A stretch of 64,000 nt of DNA from Paenibacillus sp. FSL R5-0912 (GCF_000758605.1 NZ_CP009282.1:4278001-4342000); one strand, 5' to 3'. Shown: positions 1-9,203, numbered from the stretch's first letter. Notes: generated from the sequence alone by a model not told the origin. Numbers and translations: made by a program.

Positions 1-655
1 CATATTGATAGCCGAAGTCGGCTACAAAGCTCTGGCTGCCGGGAATGAAGATATCAATCCGGTTGCCCTTGATCGCGCTCCCCATGTCAGTAGCGGTCGC
101 CAGGAATGCCTGCTTCGGGAGACCCGGATGAGAATATCCGGTAACGAGAACCTTGGTACCCAGTGGAATGACACTAGGGTCAACTGCAATCGTTCCCAGC
201 TTAAGCGCATTGCCGAAATAATCAACCGCTCCCCACTTTCCGTTCTCACTGGCAGCCGAGGAATAGGCCGAAGCCTTCACCTGAATGGATTTGGCATACG
301 TAAAAGCTTTGCCCCAGGCTTGAACGGTGTTCGACGCAGGTTCAACACTTAGTAAGGACAAGTCTCCATTAGTTACAACCGAATCGGCTGCCGTTTCTGT
401 TACTGCGACCATTTTAGCCTGAACGGTGCCCGGAATGGCCAGCTTAAGCCCCGGGTAGATGTTGCTCGCAGAAATTTGCGGATTGGCGTTCATCAGTTCT
501 TCCATGCTGATGCCATAGTGATTGGATAGAGTATAATAGGTAGTAGCTTCTCCAGCGATATGTACGCTGTCAGCTTGAACAGGGGCGGCTTGGAGCAAGG
601 TGCCGAGTCCCAGTACAGCAGCCAGGGCTGTGATGGCTCCGAACTTGATTTTCAT
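1..655 (-). CDS. Secreted LysM-3D domain cell-wall protein (3' end outside window)
   Basis: The gene starts at ATG 655-653, with AAGGAGG just upstream, and runs off the left edge. About 218 residues are visible. Residues 1-27 form a signal peptide (basic MKIK, then a hydrophobic run, ending PVQA). Residues about 29-75 resemble a LysM peptidoglycan-binding module (EELMNANPQI, then YPGLKLAIPG). After a linker comes a 3D domain (residues about 125-218) with the signature ATDMGSAIKGNRIDIF, whose aspartates name the family. The usual DTG is DMG here. Relatives such as YocH/YuiC are wall-associated muralytic or resuscitation-type proteins, so an extracellular role in wall turnover is likely. It is divergent from ppk. 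The C-terminus was not seen. Confidence 0.88.
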   Translation of the reverse strand, partial: MKIKFGAITALAAVLGLGTLLQAAPVQADSVHIAGEATTYYTLSNHYGISMEELMNANPQISASNIYPGLKLAIPGTVQAKMVAVTETAADSVVTNGDLSLLSVEPASNTVQAWGKAFTYAKSIQVKASAYSSAASENGKWGAVDYFGNALKLGTIAVDPSVIPLGTKVLVTGYSHPGLPKQAFLATATDMGSAIKGNRIDIFIPGSQSFVADFGYQY

Positions 656-1046
656 TGAATAGCCTCCTTCATTAGTGGGCGTCCAGGATATAACGGATAC
701 GCTCCGCCAGTGACGCCAAGATAACGCTGGACCTATGTACTTTTTTGTTGCCAGGTCTCTGGAATTGCGGTGCTTTGTAAACTAACAGTTATGAATATAT
801 CACAATTTTGTAACCAGTGGCTATGTTTTTGTTACGTTTGGAAATATTTTGCCTATATACAGCGTTTTCATCGGGTTAATTATTACATATTCTTAATAAT
901 TAGTGTTGGAATTATCGTGATTTCAACAATTTTTTTTAAGTTTTCGCGAAAATTTTACACAGTTTTAACATTTCTCCCTTTGGCAAATAGTAGAATGATA
1001 GAATACGATAGATAATGTAGAGACTGAAGCATAACTTGGAGGGTCA
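656..1046. other. Divergent intergenic region with a structured minus-strand leader
   Basis: This 391 bp lies between the LysM-3D gene and ppk and holds no credible gene. Bases 770-1000 are very AT-rich and probably carry both promoters. A weak candidate for ppk is TTGGCA at 980 with TACGAT 18 bp later. On the minus strand, bases 678-757 contain several short complementary segments that can pair in alternative ways (see findings). Confidence 0.5.
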
Positions 1047-3167
1047 ATGAACGTGAATGCAGAAGAGAAAAAAAACAACCACACCAGTCCCGCAACAGCC
1101 TATCTGAACCGCGATTTGAGCTGGATTGAATTCAACCGCCGTGTCCTTGCAGAGGCACAGGATCCGGAGAACCCGCTTATGGAGCGGGCCAAATTCCTGG
1201 CGATTGTGTCCAGCAATCTGGATGAATTCATCAGTGTCCGGGTAGCGGGCATTCAGGATCAGATCCGGGCTGGTTATACCAAAAAGGATTTCACCGGCTA
1301 CACCCCCTCCGGCCTGTACAAGCGTCTGATCAAACGGGTCACCAAAATCATCGCCGACCAATACCGTACATTCAAGGATATTTCCCGGAGTCTGCACAAG
1401 GAAGGGATCGTGTTCGTCGATTACAAGGACCTCACGCATGCCCAGGAGCAATCCATTGAGCAATATTACCGTGATATCATCTATCCAGTCTTAACGCCGA
1501 TGGCCGTAGATCAGAGCCGTCCGTTTCCACTTGTGCACAGCCAGTTCATCTATCTGGCAGTAGTGCTGACACGCAAGAACAGCCAGGAAGAAGAACCTTA
1601 TTTCGCAATCCTGCAGATTCCATCGAATCTGCCGCGCTGTATCCCGCTGCCCCACCGCTCCAACAGTAAGAAACGGCAGTTTGTCTTCATTGAAGATGTG
1701 ATCCGCCAGCATATCCAGACTTTGTTCAGCGGGTATGATCCTGTGGCTGTCAGTGAATTCCGCCTGACCCGCAATTCCGATCTGACCATTGATGAGGAAG
1801 GCGCAGAGGATCTGCTGGAGGAGATTGAGAAGGAGCTGCGCAAACGCCGCCGCGGCGTCCCTGCCCGCCTTGAAGTACAGAAAGGGATTCACCCTTATGC
1901 CCTGGAGCAGCTGCAGGCCGAATTCGAGCTTGAAGATTTCGTGTTTGAAATTGAAGGTCCGCTGGATCTCAGTTTCCTGCGGGGGTTTGCCGGCAGCCTT
2001 AAGGGCTTCAGCTATCTGCATCATGCACCGATCGAGCCGCTCTATCCGGCGGAATTTGAGGAGAATGAGAATTTCTTCGAGGTGCTTAGCGAACGCGATG
2101 TGCTGGTCTATCATCCTTATGAATCCTTCGATGCCATGACGGACTTCATCATTCAGGCTTCTGAAGATGAGCAGGTTATGGCGATCAAAATGACTCTGTA
2201 CCGGGTCAGCGGAAACTCCCCGCTGATCACAGCACTGGCGAACGCCGCAGAATCAGGTAAGCAGGTTACGGTAGTAGTGGAGCTGAAAGCCCGTTTTGAC
2301 GAGGAACGCAACATTGCATGGGCGCGTAAGCTGGAGCGGTCCGGCTGCCACGTGGTCTATGGCCTTGTCGGTCTCAAAACCCATGCCAAGGTCACGCTGA
2401 TAGTCCGCCAGGAAGGCCCTGAGCTGCGCCGTTATGTGCATGTAGGGACAGGTAACTATAATGACAGCACGGCCAAGGCGTATACAGACCTTAGCCTGTT
2501 CACCGCCAATCATGAGATTGGCCTGGATGCCTCGGAGCTGTTCAACCAGATGACTGGTTATTCTGCCAACTATAACTGGAACTCCTTCATTGTGGCACCG
2601 ACTAATATGAGCCTGTCACTCCAGAAGCTGATCCTGCGCGAAGCAGAGCATGCTGCCGCAGGCAGACCTGCACGGATCATCGCCAAGATGAACTCCCTGT
2701 CCAATCAGGAGGTCATCGACAACCTGTACAGCGCAGCGCAGGCCGGTGTATCGATTGATTTGATTGTACGCGGTGTCTGCTGTCTGCGTCCGGGCATTGA
2801 AGGATTAAGCGAACGGATTACTGTCCGCAGCATTGTTGACCGTTTCCTGGAGCATTCACGCATCTATTATTTTGAGAACGGCGGCAAACCGGAGGTCTAT
2901 CTGTCCAGTGCGGACTGGATGACCCGGAACCTGACGCGGCGGATCGAACTGATGTGTCCGGTGAAGGACAGCAGCATCCGCAATCAGATCGTCAAAATAC
3001 TGGACCTGTCGCTGATGGATAATGTGAAATCCAGCTTCCTGCAGCCTAATGGGTATTACGAACGGGCGGACGACAAAAAGGCCCCGTTCCGGAGCCAGTT
3101 CGCTGCTATGAATGTTAACCGCTGGAAGGGAAGCCGAGCTTTACCTTCACCGACCAAGCATTCCTGA
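1047..3167 (+). CDS. ppk: Polyphosphate kinase 1
   Basis: Reversibly transfers the gamma-phosphate of ATP to inorganic polyphosphate. The 706 residues match the usual PPK1 length of about 690-720. The N-terminal domain begins with YLNRDLSWIEFNRRVL, followed by the head domain and two phospholipase-D-like catalytic domains. The autophosphorylated histidine is H446 in GLKTHAKVTL; the second conserved histidine is H603 in RFLEHSRIYYF. The motif VHVGTGNYND is also present. The start ATG has GGAGGG 4 bp upstream. Its 3' end overlaps the convergent exopolyphosphatase gene by 53 bp, so synthesis and breakdown genes face each other. Confidence 0.97.
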   Translation: MNVNAEEKKNNHTSPATAYLNRDLSWIEFNRRVLAEAQDPENPLMERAKFLAIVSSNLDEFISVRVAGIQDQIRAGYTKKDFTGYTPSGLYKRLIKRVTKIIADQYRTFKDISRSLHKEGIVFVDYKDLTHAQEQSIEQYYRDIIYPVLTPMAVDQSRPFPLVHSQFIYLAVVLTRKNSQEEEPYFAILQIPSNLPRCIPLPHRSNSKKRQFVFIEDVIRQHIQTLFSGYDPVAVSEFRLTRNSDLTIDEEGAEDLLEEIEKELRKRRRGVPARLEVQKGIHPYALEQLQAEFELEDFVFEIEGPLDLSFLRGFAGSLKGFSYLHHAPIEPLYPAEFEENENFFEVLSERDVLVYHPYESFDAMTDFIIQASEDEQVMAIKMTLYRVSGNSPLITALANAAESGKQVTVVVELKARFDEERNIAWARKLERSGCHVVYGLVGLKTHAKVTLIVRQEGPELRRYVHVGTGNYNDSTAKAYTDLSLFTANHEIGLDASELFNQMTGYSANYNWNSFIVAPTNMSLSLQKLILREAEHAAAGRPARIIAKMNSLSNQEVIDNLYSAAQAGVSIDLIVRGVCCLRPGIEGLSERITVRSIVDRFLEHSRIYYFENGGKPEVYLSSADWMTRNLTRRIELMCPVKDSSIRNQIVKILDLSLMDNVKSSFLQPNGYYERADDKKAPFRSQFAAMNVNRWKGSRALPSPTKHS

Positions 3168-4641
3168 AGGCTTTGAGCGCATTCTCAATGTCCTCCAGCC
3201 CGATAAGAACTTGTCCGCCCTGCAGCTCCAGATCAAGCGTATTGTTATGCAGACGGGCGTTGACCCCGCTGACAATGCCAATCTCGGTGCTGTCCAGGGC
3301 AATGCTTAACTGCACCAGCGTACCCAGCTTATGAATCCACTCTTCGTCGGAAGCCAGCAAAATGTCCTTATGCATCTGGGACAATTTCTGCTTCCGGCTT
3401 TTGGTGCTGTAGGAAGCAATGTACGCACTTAGAATCAGCTGCCGGTGGGTCAGGCCGCGGATCGGGGAATTCATCAGCCAGTAGCGGGTATGCCGCTTGG
3501 ACTGATAATAATTAATGTTGGAGCCGGTACGGTGCAGCATAATTGCCACGTAGATCAGCATCTCATGCTCCTCCCGGTCACCTTCCCTCTCAAAAGCCCC
3601 CAGCAGGCCGAGTGCCAGCTTATAGATATGATCCAGATGCCGCTTGGAGGTACGGATATCAAAGCGGATAATGGTATCCAGACTGTACTCCAGCGCGCTG
3701 TCACGGACCGGCTGCTCCGGCTTCAGCAGATCATGCAGCATGCCCTCACGCAAGCCTTCCCCGCTGATCACAGCACGGCTGGCCCCGATATAATGGTACA
3801 CCGTATGGAAAATAACCAGACCGGACACGATGATATCTCCCCGGCTTTTCGACAAACCATCCAGGTCCTTGCGCTTCTCATATGGAGTCGCTGGCAGGGT
3901 CTCCATGAACTTCTCTATAGTCTCCCCTTCAAGCACATAGCCATGGGAGTTCGGCAGCGAGTAGTCCCGGTTCTTCTGGTCCAGCTTGCCGAGTGAACGC
4001 AGCGTTCCACCGAGTCCATATAACGGAAGCCCGTTGCCCGTAGTGAGCCAATCATGCTCTACCAGCCTGCCGGTAACATATAGCTGCAGCTTACGGACCT
4101 GATCAGCGTTCCAGTTGCCGCCCTGGCTGAACATCAGATTCGTATTGACCGCACCGAACGGGAAAGAGATGCTGTGCTGATAACGCCGTCCTCGGAACAA
4201 GGTGACCTCTGTACTTCCGCCTCCGATGTCAATGACGAACCCGTCCTGAATATCAAAGGCATTGATGACCCCAAGAAATCCGAAATAAGCCTCCTGATGC
4301 CCGCTGATTACTTCAATCCGGATGGATGACGCCTCAGACAGATAGCTTATAATCTCGGCGGAGTTGGCTGCGTTACGGATTGCGGCGGTAGCTCCTGCGC
4401 GGATGTTATCCACTTCGAAATCATCACAGATTTCCTTGAACTGGTGGAGGACAGGAATAATCGTATCCATATCCTTCTTCTCCAGTCTTCCTTCCCTGGT
4501 AATTTTCTCACTCAGGCGGGCAGAGTACTTGCATTCCTTAATAATTTTGTAGCCGCCTGCCTGCGTCGTATCATAAATTACAAGCCGTATGGAGTTGGAA
4601 CCAATATCAATAATGCCTATCCGGCAAAGATCATCTCTCAT
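3115..4641 (-). CDS. ppx: Exopolyphosphatase (Ppx/GppA family)
   Basis: Hydrolyses terminal phosphates of polyphosphate, or pppGpp in GppA members. The actin-like ATPase fold opens with GIIDIGSNSIRLVIYD near residue 8, and the second phosphate loop is FVIDIGGGSTEVTLF. A helical HD-like C-terminal domain brings the length to 508 residues, as in full-length Ppx rather than the short form. I chose ATG 4641 because AAAAGGAG lies 9 bp before it; an in-frame ATG at 4674 has no good ribosome binding site. Pairing with ppk favours exopolyphosphatase over guanosine pentaphosphatase, but the sequence cannot separate the two. Confidence 0.92.
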   Translation of the reverse strand: MRDDLCRIGIIDIGSNSIRLVIYDTTQAGGYKIIKECKYSARLSEKITREGRLEKKDMDTIIPVLHQFKEICDDFEVDNIRAGATAAIRNAANSAEIISYLSEASSIRIEVISGHQEAYFGFLGVINAFDIQDGFVIDIGGGSTEVTLFRGRRYQHSISFPFGAVNTNLMFSQGGNWNADQVRKLQLYVTGRLVEHDWLTTGNGLPLYGLGGTLRSLGKLDQKNRDYSLPNSHGYVLEGETIEKFMETLPATPYEKRKDLDGLSKSRGDIIVSGLVIFHTVYHYIGASRAVISGEGLREGMLHDLLKPEQPVRDSALEYSLDTIIRFDIRTSKRHLDHIYKLALGLLGAFEREGDREEHEMLIYVAIMLHRTGSNINYYQSKRHTRYWLMNSPIRGLTHRQLILSAYIASYSTKSRKQKLSQMHKDILLASDEEWIHKLGTLVQLSIALDSTEIGIVSGVNARLHNNTLDLELQGGQVLIGLEDIENALKAFRNAWSVKVKLGFPSSG

Positions 4642-4723
4642 CTGTATGTACTCCTTTTCAAGTAGATTGATCATTTGTATACTATATCACCCATTTCACG
4701 CTCCGCCAAAATATACTTCCCTC

Positions 4724-4760
4724 ATAAAAACAGCCGCTGAAGGAATTTTCAGCGGCTGTT
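4724..4760 (-). terminator. Terminator of the amino acid ABC operon
   Basis: A perfect 12 bp stem (4729-4740 with 4749-4760) is followed on the minus strand by TTTTTA. It lies 10 bp past the ATPase stop codon. Confidence 0.85.
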
Positions 4761-4769
4761 CCAGTAATT

Positions 4770-5492
4770 CTATAAAACTTTGCTCAAGAAATCACGGGTA
4801 CGGGCGTGTTTGGGATTACCGAACACCTCTGCCGGGGTCCCCTGCTCTACAATAACCCCGCCATCCATGAACAGGATCCGGTCGCCGACTTCACGGGCAA
4901 AGCCCATTTCATGCGTCACAATGACCATCGTCATACCGTCTACAGCCAGCTGTTTCATAACCTCCAGCACTTCGCCGACCATCTCCGGGTCAAGCGCCGA
5001 TGTAGGCTCATCGAACAGCATCACATGCGGCTGCATCGCCAGTGCTCTGGCAATAGCGATCCGCTGCTTCTGTCCTCCGGAGAGCTGGGCCGGATACGCA
5101 TCCCGCTTGTCCTCAAGGCCGACGGTGCGGAGCAGCTCCGTGGCGATTTTTTCCGCTTCGGAAGCTTGCTGTTTTCGTACCTTCAATGGCGCGAGCATAA
5201 TGTTCTGCAGCACCGACTTATGCGGGAACAGATTGAACTGCTGGAATACCATCCCCATTTTCTCACGGGTCACGTTGATATCATGCTTTTTGGCTGTGAT
5301 TGATTGGCCTTCAAACGAAATCTCACCGCCGGTTGGCTGCTCCAGCAGGTTTAGACAACGCAGAAAGGTGCTTTTGCCTGAACCGCTGGGACCGATCACT
5401 ACAACAACCTCACCCTTGTGAATATTCAGATCAATCCCCTTAAGGATCTCCAGCTTACCAAAGCTCTTCTGCAGGTTCTTAACCTCGATCAT
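4770..5492 (-). CDS. Polar amino acid ABC transporter, ATP-binding subunit
   Basis: Cytoplasmic ATPase of a GlnQ/HisP/ArtM-type importer, 240 residues. Walker A is GPSGSGKST (34-42), the Q-loop is MVFQQFNLFP, the signature is LSGGQKQRIAIARAL, Walker B plus D-loop is LFDEPTSALDPE, and the switch histidine is in IVTHEMGFA. Its start codon lies inside the end of the permease gene (14 bp overlap), so the two are translationally coupled. It is the last gene of the three-gene operon. Substrate cannot be told from the ATPase. Confidence 0.95.
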   Translation of the reverse strand: MIEVKNLQKSFGKLEILKGIDLNIHKGEVVVVIGPSGSGKSTFLRCLNLLEQPTGGEISFEGQSITAKKHDINVTREKMGMVFQQFNLFPHKSVLQNIMLAPLKVRKQQASEAEKIATELLRTVGLEDKRDAYPAQLSGGQKQRIAIARALAMQPHVMLFDEPTSALDPEMVGEVLEVMKQLAVDGMTMVIVTHEMGFAREVGDRILFMDGGVIVEQGTPAEVFGNPKHARTRDFLSKVL

Positions 5493-6138
5493 CCGTGTTC
5501 AGCCTCCGTTCCAAAATGCCCAGCAGCTTGGATAACGTGAAGGTCAGCACAAAATACATGGCGGCAATCACGATCAGCGGGCTAAGTCCTTCATAGGTGA
5601 TCGAAGTAATGGCTCTTGCTTCAAACAGCAGATCAGCCACCCCAATCATCGATACAATGGAAGACTCTTTAATAATGGTAATAAATTCATTTCCGATTGC
5701 GGGCAGCACATTCTTCAGCGCCTGCGGCAGAATGATGTAACGCATGGTCATCCCCTGCTTCATCCCGAGCGAGCGTGCCGCTTCCATCTGACCGCGGTCC
5801 ACCCCTTGAATTCCGGCACGGAAAATCTCCGCCAGGTAAGCTGAGCTGTTAATCGTTAGCGTTATCGCACCCGACTGGATCGGGGACAGCGAAATACCGA
5901 ACTCCGGCAGGCCATAGTGGATTAGGAACAGCTGCACCAGCATCGGCGTACCGCGCAGAAACTCCACCCAGGCGGTGGCGATAAAGCGCAGAATTCTCCA
6001 TTTGGACATCCGCAGCAGCGAAACCGCGATACCCAGCACGAAGCCGAAGAATACGCCCATCACAGCAAGCAGCAGTGTGTACTTCAGACCGGATAGGAAA
6101 AAATTGCGGTAATCATAGGCAAGTTCCAATACACTCAT
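5479..6138 (-). CDS. Polar amino acid ABC transporter, permease subunit
   Basis: HisM/GlnP-type inner-membrane permease of 219 residues, with about five hydrophobic segments. The EAA loop that docks to the ATPase reads EAARSLGMKQGMTMRYIILPQA (quoted here as the run starting EAARSLGM and ending ILPQA), followed by LKNVLPAIGNEF. The start at ATG 6138 has AGGAGG 11 bp upstream; an upstream in-frame TTG at 6147 sits only 2 bp from that site and is unlikely. Only one permease gene is present, so the transporter presumably works as a homodimer. Confidence 0.93.
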   Translation of the reverse strand: MSVLELAYDYRNFFLSGLKYTLLLAVMGVFFGFVLGIAVSLLRMSKWRILRFIATAWVEFLRGTPMLVQLFLIHYGLPEFGISLSPIQSGAITLTINSSAYLAEIFRAGIQGVDRGQMEAARSLGMKQGMTMRYIILPQALKNVLPAIGNEFITIIKESSIVSMIGVADLLFEARAITSITYEGLSPLIVIAAMYFVLTFTLSKLLGILERRLNTDDRG

Positions 6139-6214
6139 AGTCGGCAAATCCTCCTGTTCTCAAAAAAATAGAAAACAGCGGATCACCGCCATTTTCTGCA
6201 AAGTAGAGCATTGT

Positions 6215-6232
6215 CCCGCAGCAGTCTGCGGG
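6215..6232 (-). other. Intercistronic hairpin between binding protein and permease genes
   Basis: A perfect 7 bp stem (CCCGCAG with CTGCGGG) has a 4-base loop and no U-run. It lies in the 134 bp gap after the binding-protein gene. Such hairpins often stabilise the upstream message so that binding protein exceeds permease. That role is inferred. Confidence 0.5.
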
Positions 6233-6272
6233 TTGTACTTAATTCAGGCTAACCGTTGGACGGTTTCGCGTT

Positions 6273-7088
6273 CTATTTGCTCTCAGCAAGCTCGCTTGCT
6301 GCCGCTACATACTCATCAATCTTGCCTTCCGAGTTCAGGCGGGTCAATGTCTTATTCACTTGTTCCAGCAATTCTGTGTTGTCCTTCTTCACCCCGATTA
6401 CATAACCGTCATCTTCCACTTCCGGTTTGGCATCGGTAATTACCAGTCCTTTAACATTCTTCACAAAGGACTTGGCAACTGGTCCCTCCATAATAGCAGC
6501 GTCTACGCGGTTCGATTGCAGCTGCAGTACGATTTCAGAAATTTTACCCAGGGATGTCAGCTGTGCGCCTTCAATGCCTTTGGCGATATCTTCCTGGATC
6601 GAACCGGTCTGAATCCCAAGCTTGGCACCCTTCAGCGAGTCCATTGTTGCATATTTATCTTTGTCTGCTTCACGCACGACCACAGCCTGTTCGGCTTTGT
6701 AGTAGATATCAGACAAGCCTACAGCCTCTGCACGCTCCGGTGTCGGACTGAGTCCGGAGATCACCATATCTATTCTGCCGCTCGACAATTCATTCAGCAG
6801 GGAGTCAAAGGGCAGATCCTTAATCTCAAGTGTCGCACCCATATCAGCGGCGATATCCTTGGCAATCTCAATATCGAAACCAACGATAGTATCCTTGCCG
6901 TCTACCATTTTGCGGAATTCATACGGTGGGAAATCCGCGCTGGTACCCAAAGTAAGCGTCTTAGCTTCAGTTCCCTTATTGGCGTCTCCGCTTGCTGCGG
7001 TATTATTCTCGTTGTTATTAGAGCCGCATCCGGCTAGTAGTCCCGCTGCCAGCAGCAGTCCCATTGAAAGCTTACCCCATTTGTTCAT
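6273..7088 (-). CDS. Polar amino acid ABC transporter, substrate-binding lipoprotein
   Basis: Extracellular solute-binding protein of family 3 (GlnH/FliY-like), 271 residues. The lipoprotein signal ends in LLAGC with the lipidated cysteine at C21, then an Asn-rich linker. The mature part begins with LTLGTSADFPPYEF and contains VGFDIEIAKDIAADMG, which is typical of this family. GGGGAG precedes the ATG. It is the first gene of the operon, with its own promoter. The motif set does not decide between cystine, glutamine and arginine as ligand. Confidence 0.95.
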   Translation of the reverse strand: MNKWGKLSMGLLLAAGLLAGCGSNNNENNTAASGDANKGTEAKTLTLGTSADFPPYEFRKMVDGKDTIVGFDIEIAKDIAADMGATLEIKDLPFDSLLNELSSGRIDMVISGLSPTPERAEAVGLSDIYYKAEQAVVVREADKDKYATMDSLKGAKLGIQTGSIQEDIAKGIEGAQLTSLGKISEIVLQLQSNRVDAAIMEGPVAKSFVKNVKGLVITDAKPEVEDDGYVIGVKKDNTELLEQVNKTLTRLNSEGKIDEYVAAASELAESK

Positions 7089-7148
7089 TTGTCTCTCTCC
7101 CCTATTCTCTTTATGTTCATTTCTCTAAGTAGTCTCATTGACCGATTT

Positions 7149-7177
7149 ATTATAAATCACTCCGCATGAATATGCAA
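7149..7177 (-). promoter_or_regulatory. Promoter of the amino acid ABC operon
   Basis: On the minus strand, TTGCAT and a perfect TATAAT are spaced by 17 bp, about 60 bp upstream of the binding-protein start. Confidence 0.7.
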
Positions 7178-7253
7178 AGACAAATTTGTGACAAAACCTG
7201 TTAAATTCATGAATGAATTGCAGGCTGTTGGCCGGGTCTGCTATTCCCCCATT

Positions 7254-7283
7254 TTGCACATCCTATGAAAAGAGGTATATACT
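7254..7283 (+). promoter_or_regulatory. Promoter of the neopullulanase-like gene
   Basis: TTGCAC and TATACT with an 18 bp spacer, followed by a long leader before the start codon at 7458. Confidence 0.55.
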
Positions 7284-7457
7284 ATTTACTATCTCCATTT
7301 GCCGCCGGAATAACCGGGCTGGTTCAGATGCCGCTGCAGGCGTTATTTAACGGATAAGGTGAATAGGCTCACAATACTTAAGCGTATGCTTTCGAAGCGA
7401 GTTTTGCGTAGCGTTATCGGAAAGCAGTTGCTTACAAAACTTTTAGGAGGTGAAGTC
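7284..7457 (+). other. Long 5' leader or N-terminal extension of the neopullulanase-like gene
   Basis: About 170 bp separate the likely promoter from the start codon. The segments GTTTTG near 7400 and CAAAAC near 7438 can pair just before the ribosome binding site. An in-frame GTG at 7359 would add 33 cationic residues, but the AGGAGGTGA at 7445 favours the ATG at 7458. Confidence 0.4.
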
Positions 7458-9203
7458 ATGCTGCTGGAAGCGATGTACCATGTTCCCCGCGATAAGTGGG
7501 CTTATGCCTACGATGCCAAAACCATACATCTGCGGGTGCGTACCAAACGTGATGATGTTGACTACGTAGTTGCGCTCACTGGCGACAAGTACGATTGGCA
7601 GCATACCTCTTACGACATCATAATGGAAAAAGCTGCCTCCGATGATAAATTCGACTACTGGGAAGCGGCTGTCCGTCCAAAATATAAGCGCCTCAGCTAT
7701 ACTTTTCGCGTCAGCAAAGGTTCGGAGACTGTGTACCTGCTCGATAACGGCATCCGTTCCGATTGTCCACAGCCGCCAAATCACTTCTACGAGTTTCCTT
7801 ATATACACGGAATTGATTTGTTCAAAGTGCCCACATGGGCTAAGGATGCGGTGTTCTATCAGATCATGACCGAGCGGTTCGCCAACGGCAATCCCTTGAA
7901 CGATCCGGAAGGCACTGAACCCTGGGGCGGCAAACCGAAGCTCGATAATTTCTTTGGCGGTGACCTTCAGGGTGTGCTGGATCATCTGGATGATCTGCAG
8001 GAGCTGGGCATCAATGCTGTCTACTTCACACCGCTGTTCGTCTCCCCTTCCAACCATAAATACGACATCGTGGATTATAAAAAAGTCGACCCGCATTTCG
8101 GCGATAATGAGCTGCTGAAGAAGGTCGTAGAAGAATGCCACAAACGGGGTATCCGCGTCATGCTGGACGCCGTGTTCAACCACTGCAGTGACAAATTCCC
8201 ACCATTCCAGGACGTTCTCGAAAAAGGCGAATTCTCCGTCTACCGCGACTGGTTCCATATGAATTCTTTTCCGGCTGAGATTGTTGACGGTATTCCCACT
8301 TACGACACGTTCGGCTTTTATGGCAATATGCCAAAGTTCAACACCGCCAATCATGAAGTGAAGTCCTACCTGCTTGAAGTTGCTGAGTATTGGATCAAGG
8401 AGATCAAGGTGGACGGCTGGCGGCTGGATGTGGCCAATGAGGTGGATCATCACTTCTGGCGCGATTTCCGCAAAGTAGTCAAAGCCGCGAACCCGGATGC
8501 CTATATTGTAGGCGAGGTGTGGAGTGACTCCTTAACCTGGCTGCTCGGAGACCAGTTTGATTCTGTGATGAACTATCCCTTCTCGGGGACGGTGCTGGAA
8601 TTCTTCAACGGCGGGATGGACGGAATCACCTTCGGCCACCGGATCGGCGGGCTCCTCATGCGTTATCCCCAGCAGACGAACGAGGTTGTATTCAATCTGC
8701 TCGGCAGCCATGACACCCCCCGCCTGCTCACCGTACTGGGGGAAGATAAACGCAAATTGAAGCTGACCGTCGTCTTCCTGTTCACGTTCATGGGCACTCC
8801 CTGTATCTATTACGGGGACGAAATCGGCCTGACCGGGGGTGAAGATCCGGACTGCCGCAAATGTATGGAATGGGATGAAACGAAGCAGGACCTTGAACTG
8901 TATGACTTCTACAGGATGATGATTGCGCTGCGTAAGGAACATAAAGCACTCCGTGAAGGCCGCTTCCGGATTCTCCAGGCCTGTGAGAATGACCCGTGCA
9001 TCGTCTATGAGCGGGCAGATGAGCGGATCCATTTCACCGTCTGGATGAACAATTCACTGCAGCCCCGCACGCTCAGCCACCCGATGGAGACCGATGACTG
9101 GCTGGATGCACTGACGGGAGAAGCTGTGGTTCCGGAGGGCGGAATGATGAATGTTGCGCTTGATCCGTATGGGTACCGGATTCTGTACCGGAATTTAAGC
9201 TGA
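7458..9203 (+). CDS. Neopullulanase/cyclomaltodextrinase-like alpha-glycosidase (GH13_20)
   Basis: Hydrolyses alpha-glucans such as cyclodextrins, pullulan or maltodextrins. At 581 residues it has the usual length of intracellular GH13_20 enzymes with an N-terminal CBM34-like domain (about 1-120). No signal peptide is visible, so it acts in the cytoplasm. The four GH13 motifs are DAVFNHCS, GWRLDVANEVD (nucleophile D324), GEVWSD (acid E353) and GSHDTPR (D419). The start ATG has a strong AGGAGGTGA 5 bp upstream. The glycogen genes downstream suggest a role in feeding maltodextrin into glucan metabolism. The precise substrate is not decided. Confidence 0.92.
   Translation: MLLEAMYHVPRDKWAYAYDAKTIHLRVRTKRDDVDYVVALTGDKYDWQHTSYDIIMEKAASDDKFDYWEAAVRPKYKRLSYTFRVSKGSETVYLLDNGIRSDCPQPPNHFYEFPYIHGIDLFKVPTWAKDAVFYQIMTERFANGNPLNDPEGTEPWGGKPKLDNFFGGDLQGVLDHLDDLQELGINAVYFTPLFVSPSNHKYDIVDYKKVDPHFGDNELLKKVVEECHKRGIRVMLDAVFNHCSDKFPPFQDVLEKGEFSVYRDWFHMNSFPAEIVDGIPTYDTFGFYGNMPKFNTANHEVKSYLLEVAEYWIKEIKVDGWRLDVANEVDHHFWRDFRKVVKAANPDAYIVGEVWSDSLTWLLGDQFDSVMNYPFSGTVLEFFNGGMDGITFGHRIGGLLMRYPQQTNEVVFNLLGSHDTPRLLTVLGEDKRKLKLTVVFLFTFMGTPCIYYGDEIGLTGGEDPDCRKCMEWDETKQDLELYDFYRMMIALRKEHKALREGRFRILQACENDPCIVYERADERIHFTVWMNNSLQPRTLSHPMETDDWLDALTGEAVVPEGGMMNVALDPYGYRILYRNLS

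Noticed and set aside
678..757. c-di-AMP (ydaO) riboswitch before the LysM-3D gene
   Set aside because: The characteristic conserved segments of that class were not found, although pairing segments exist.
4675..4769. Start of ppx at ATG 4674
   Set aside because: No ribosome binding site precedes it, while ATG 4641 has AAAAGGAG at good spacing.
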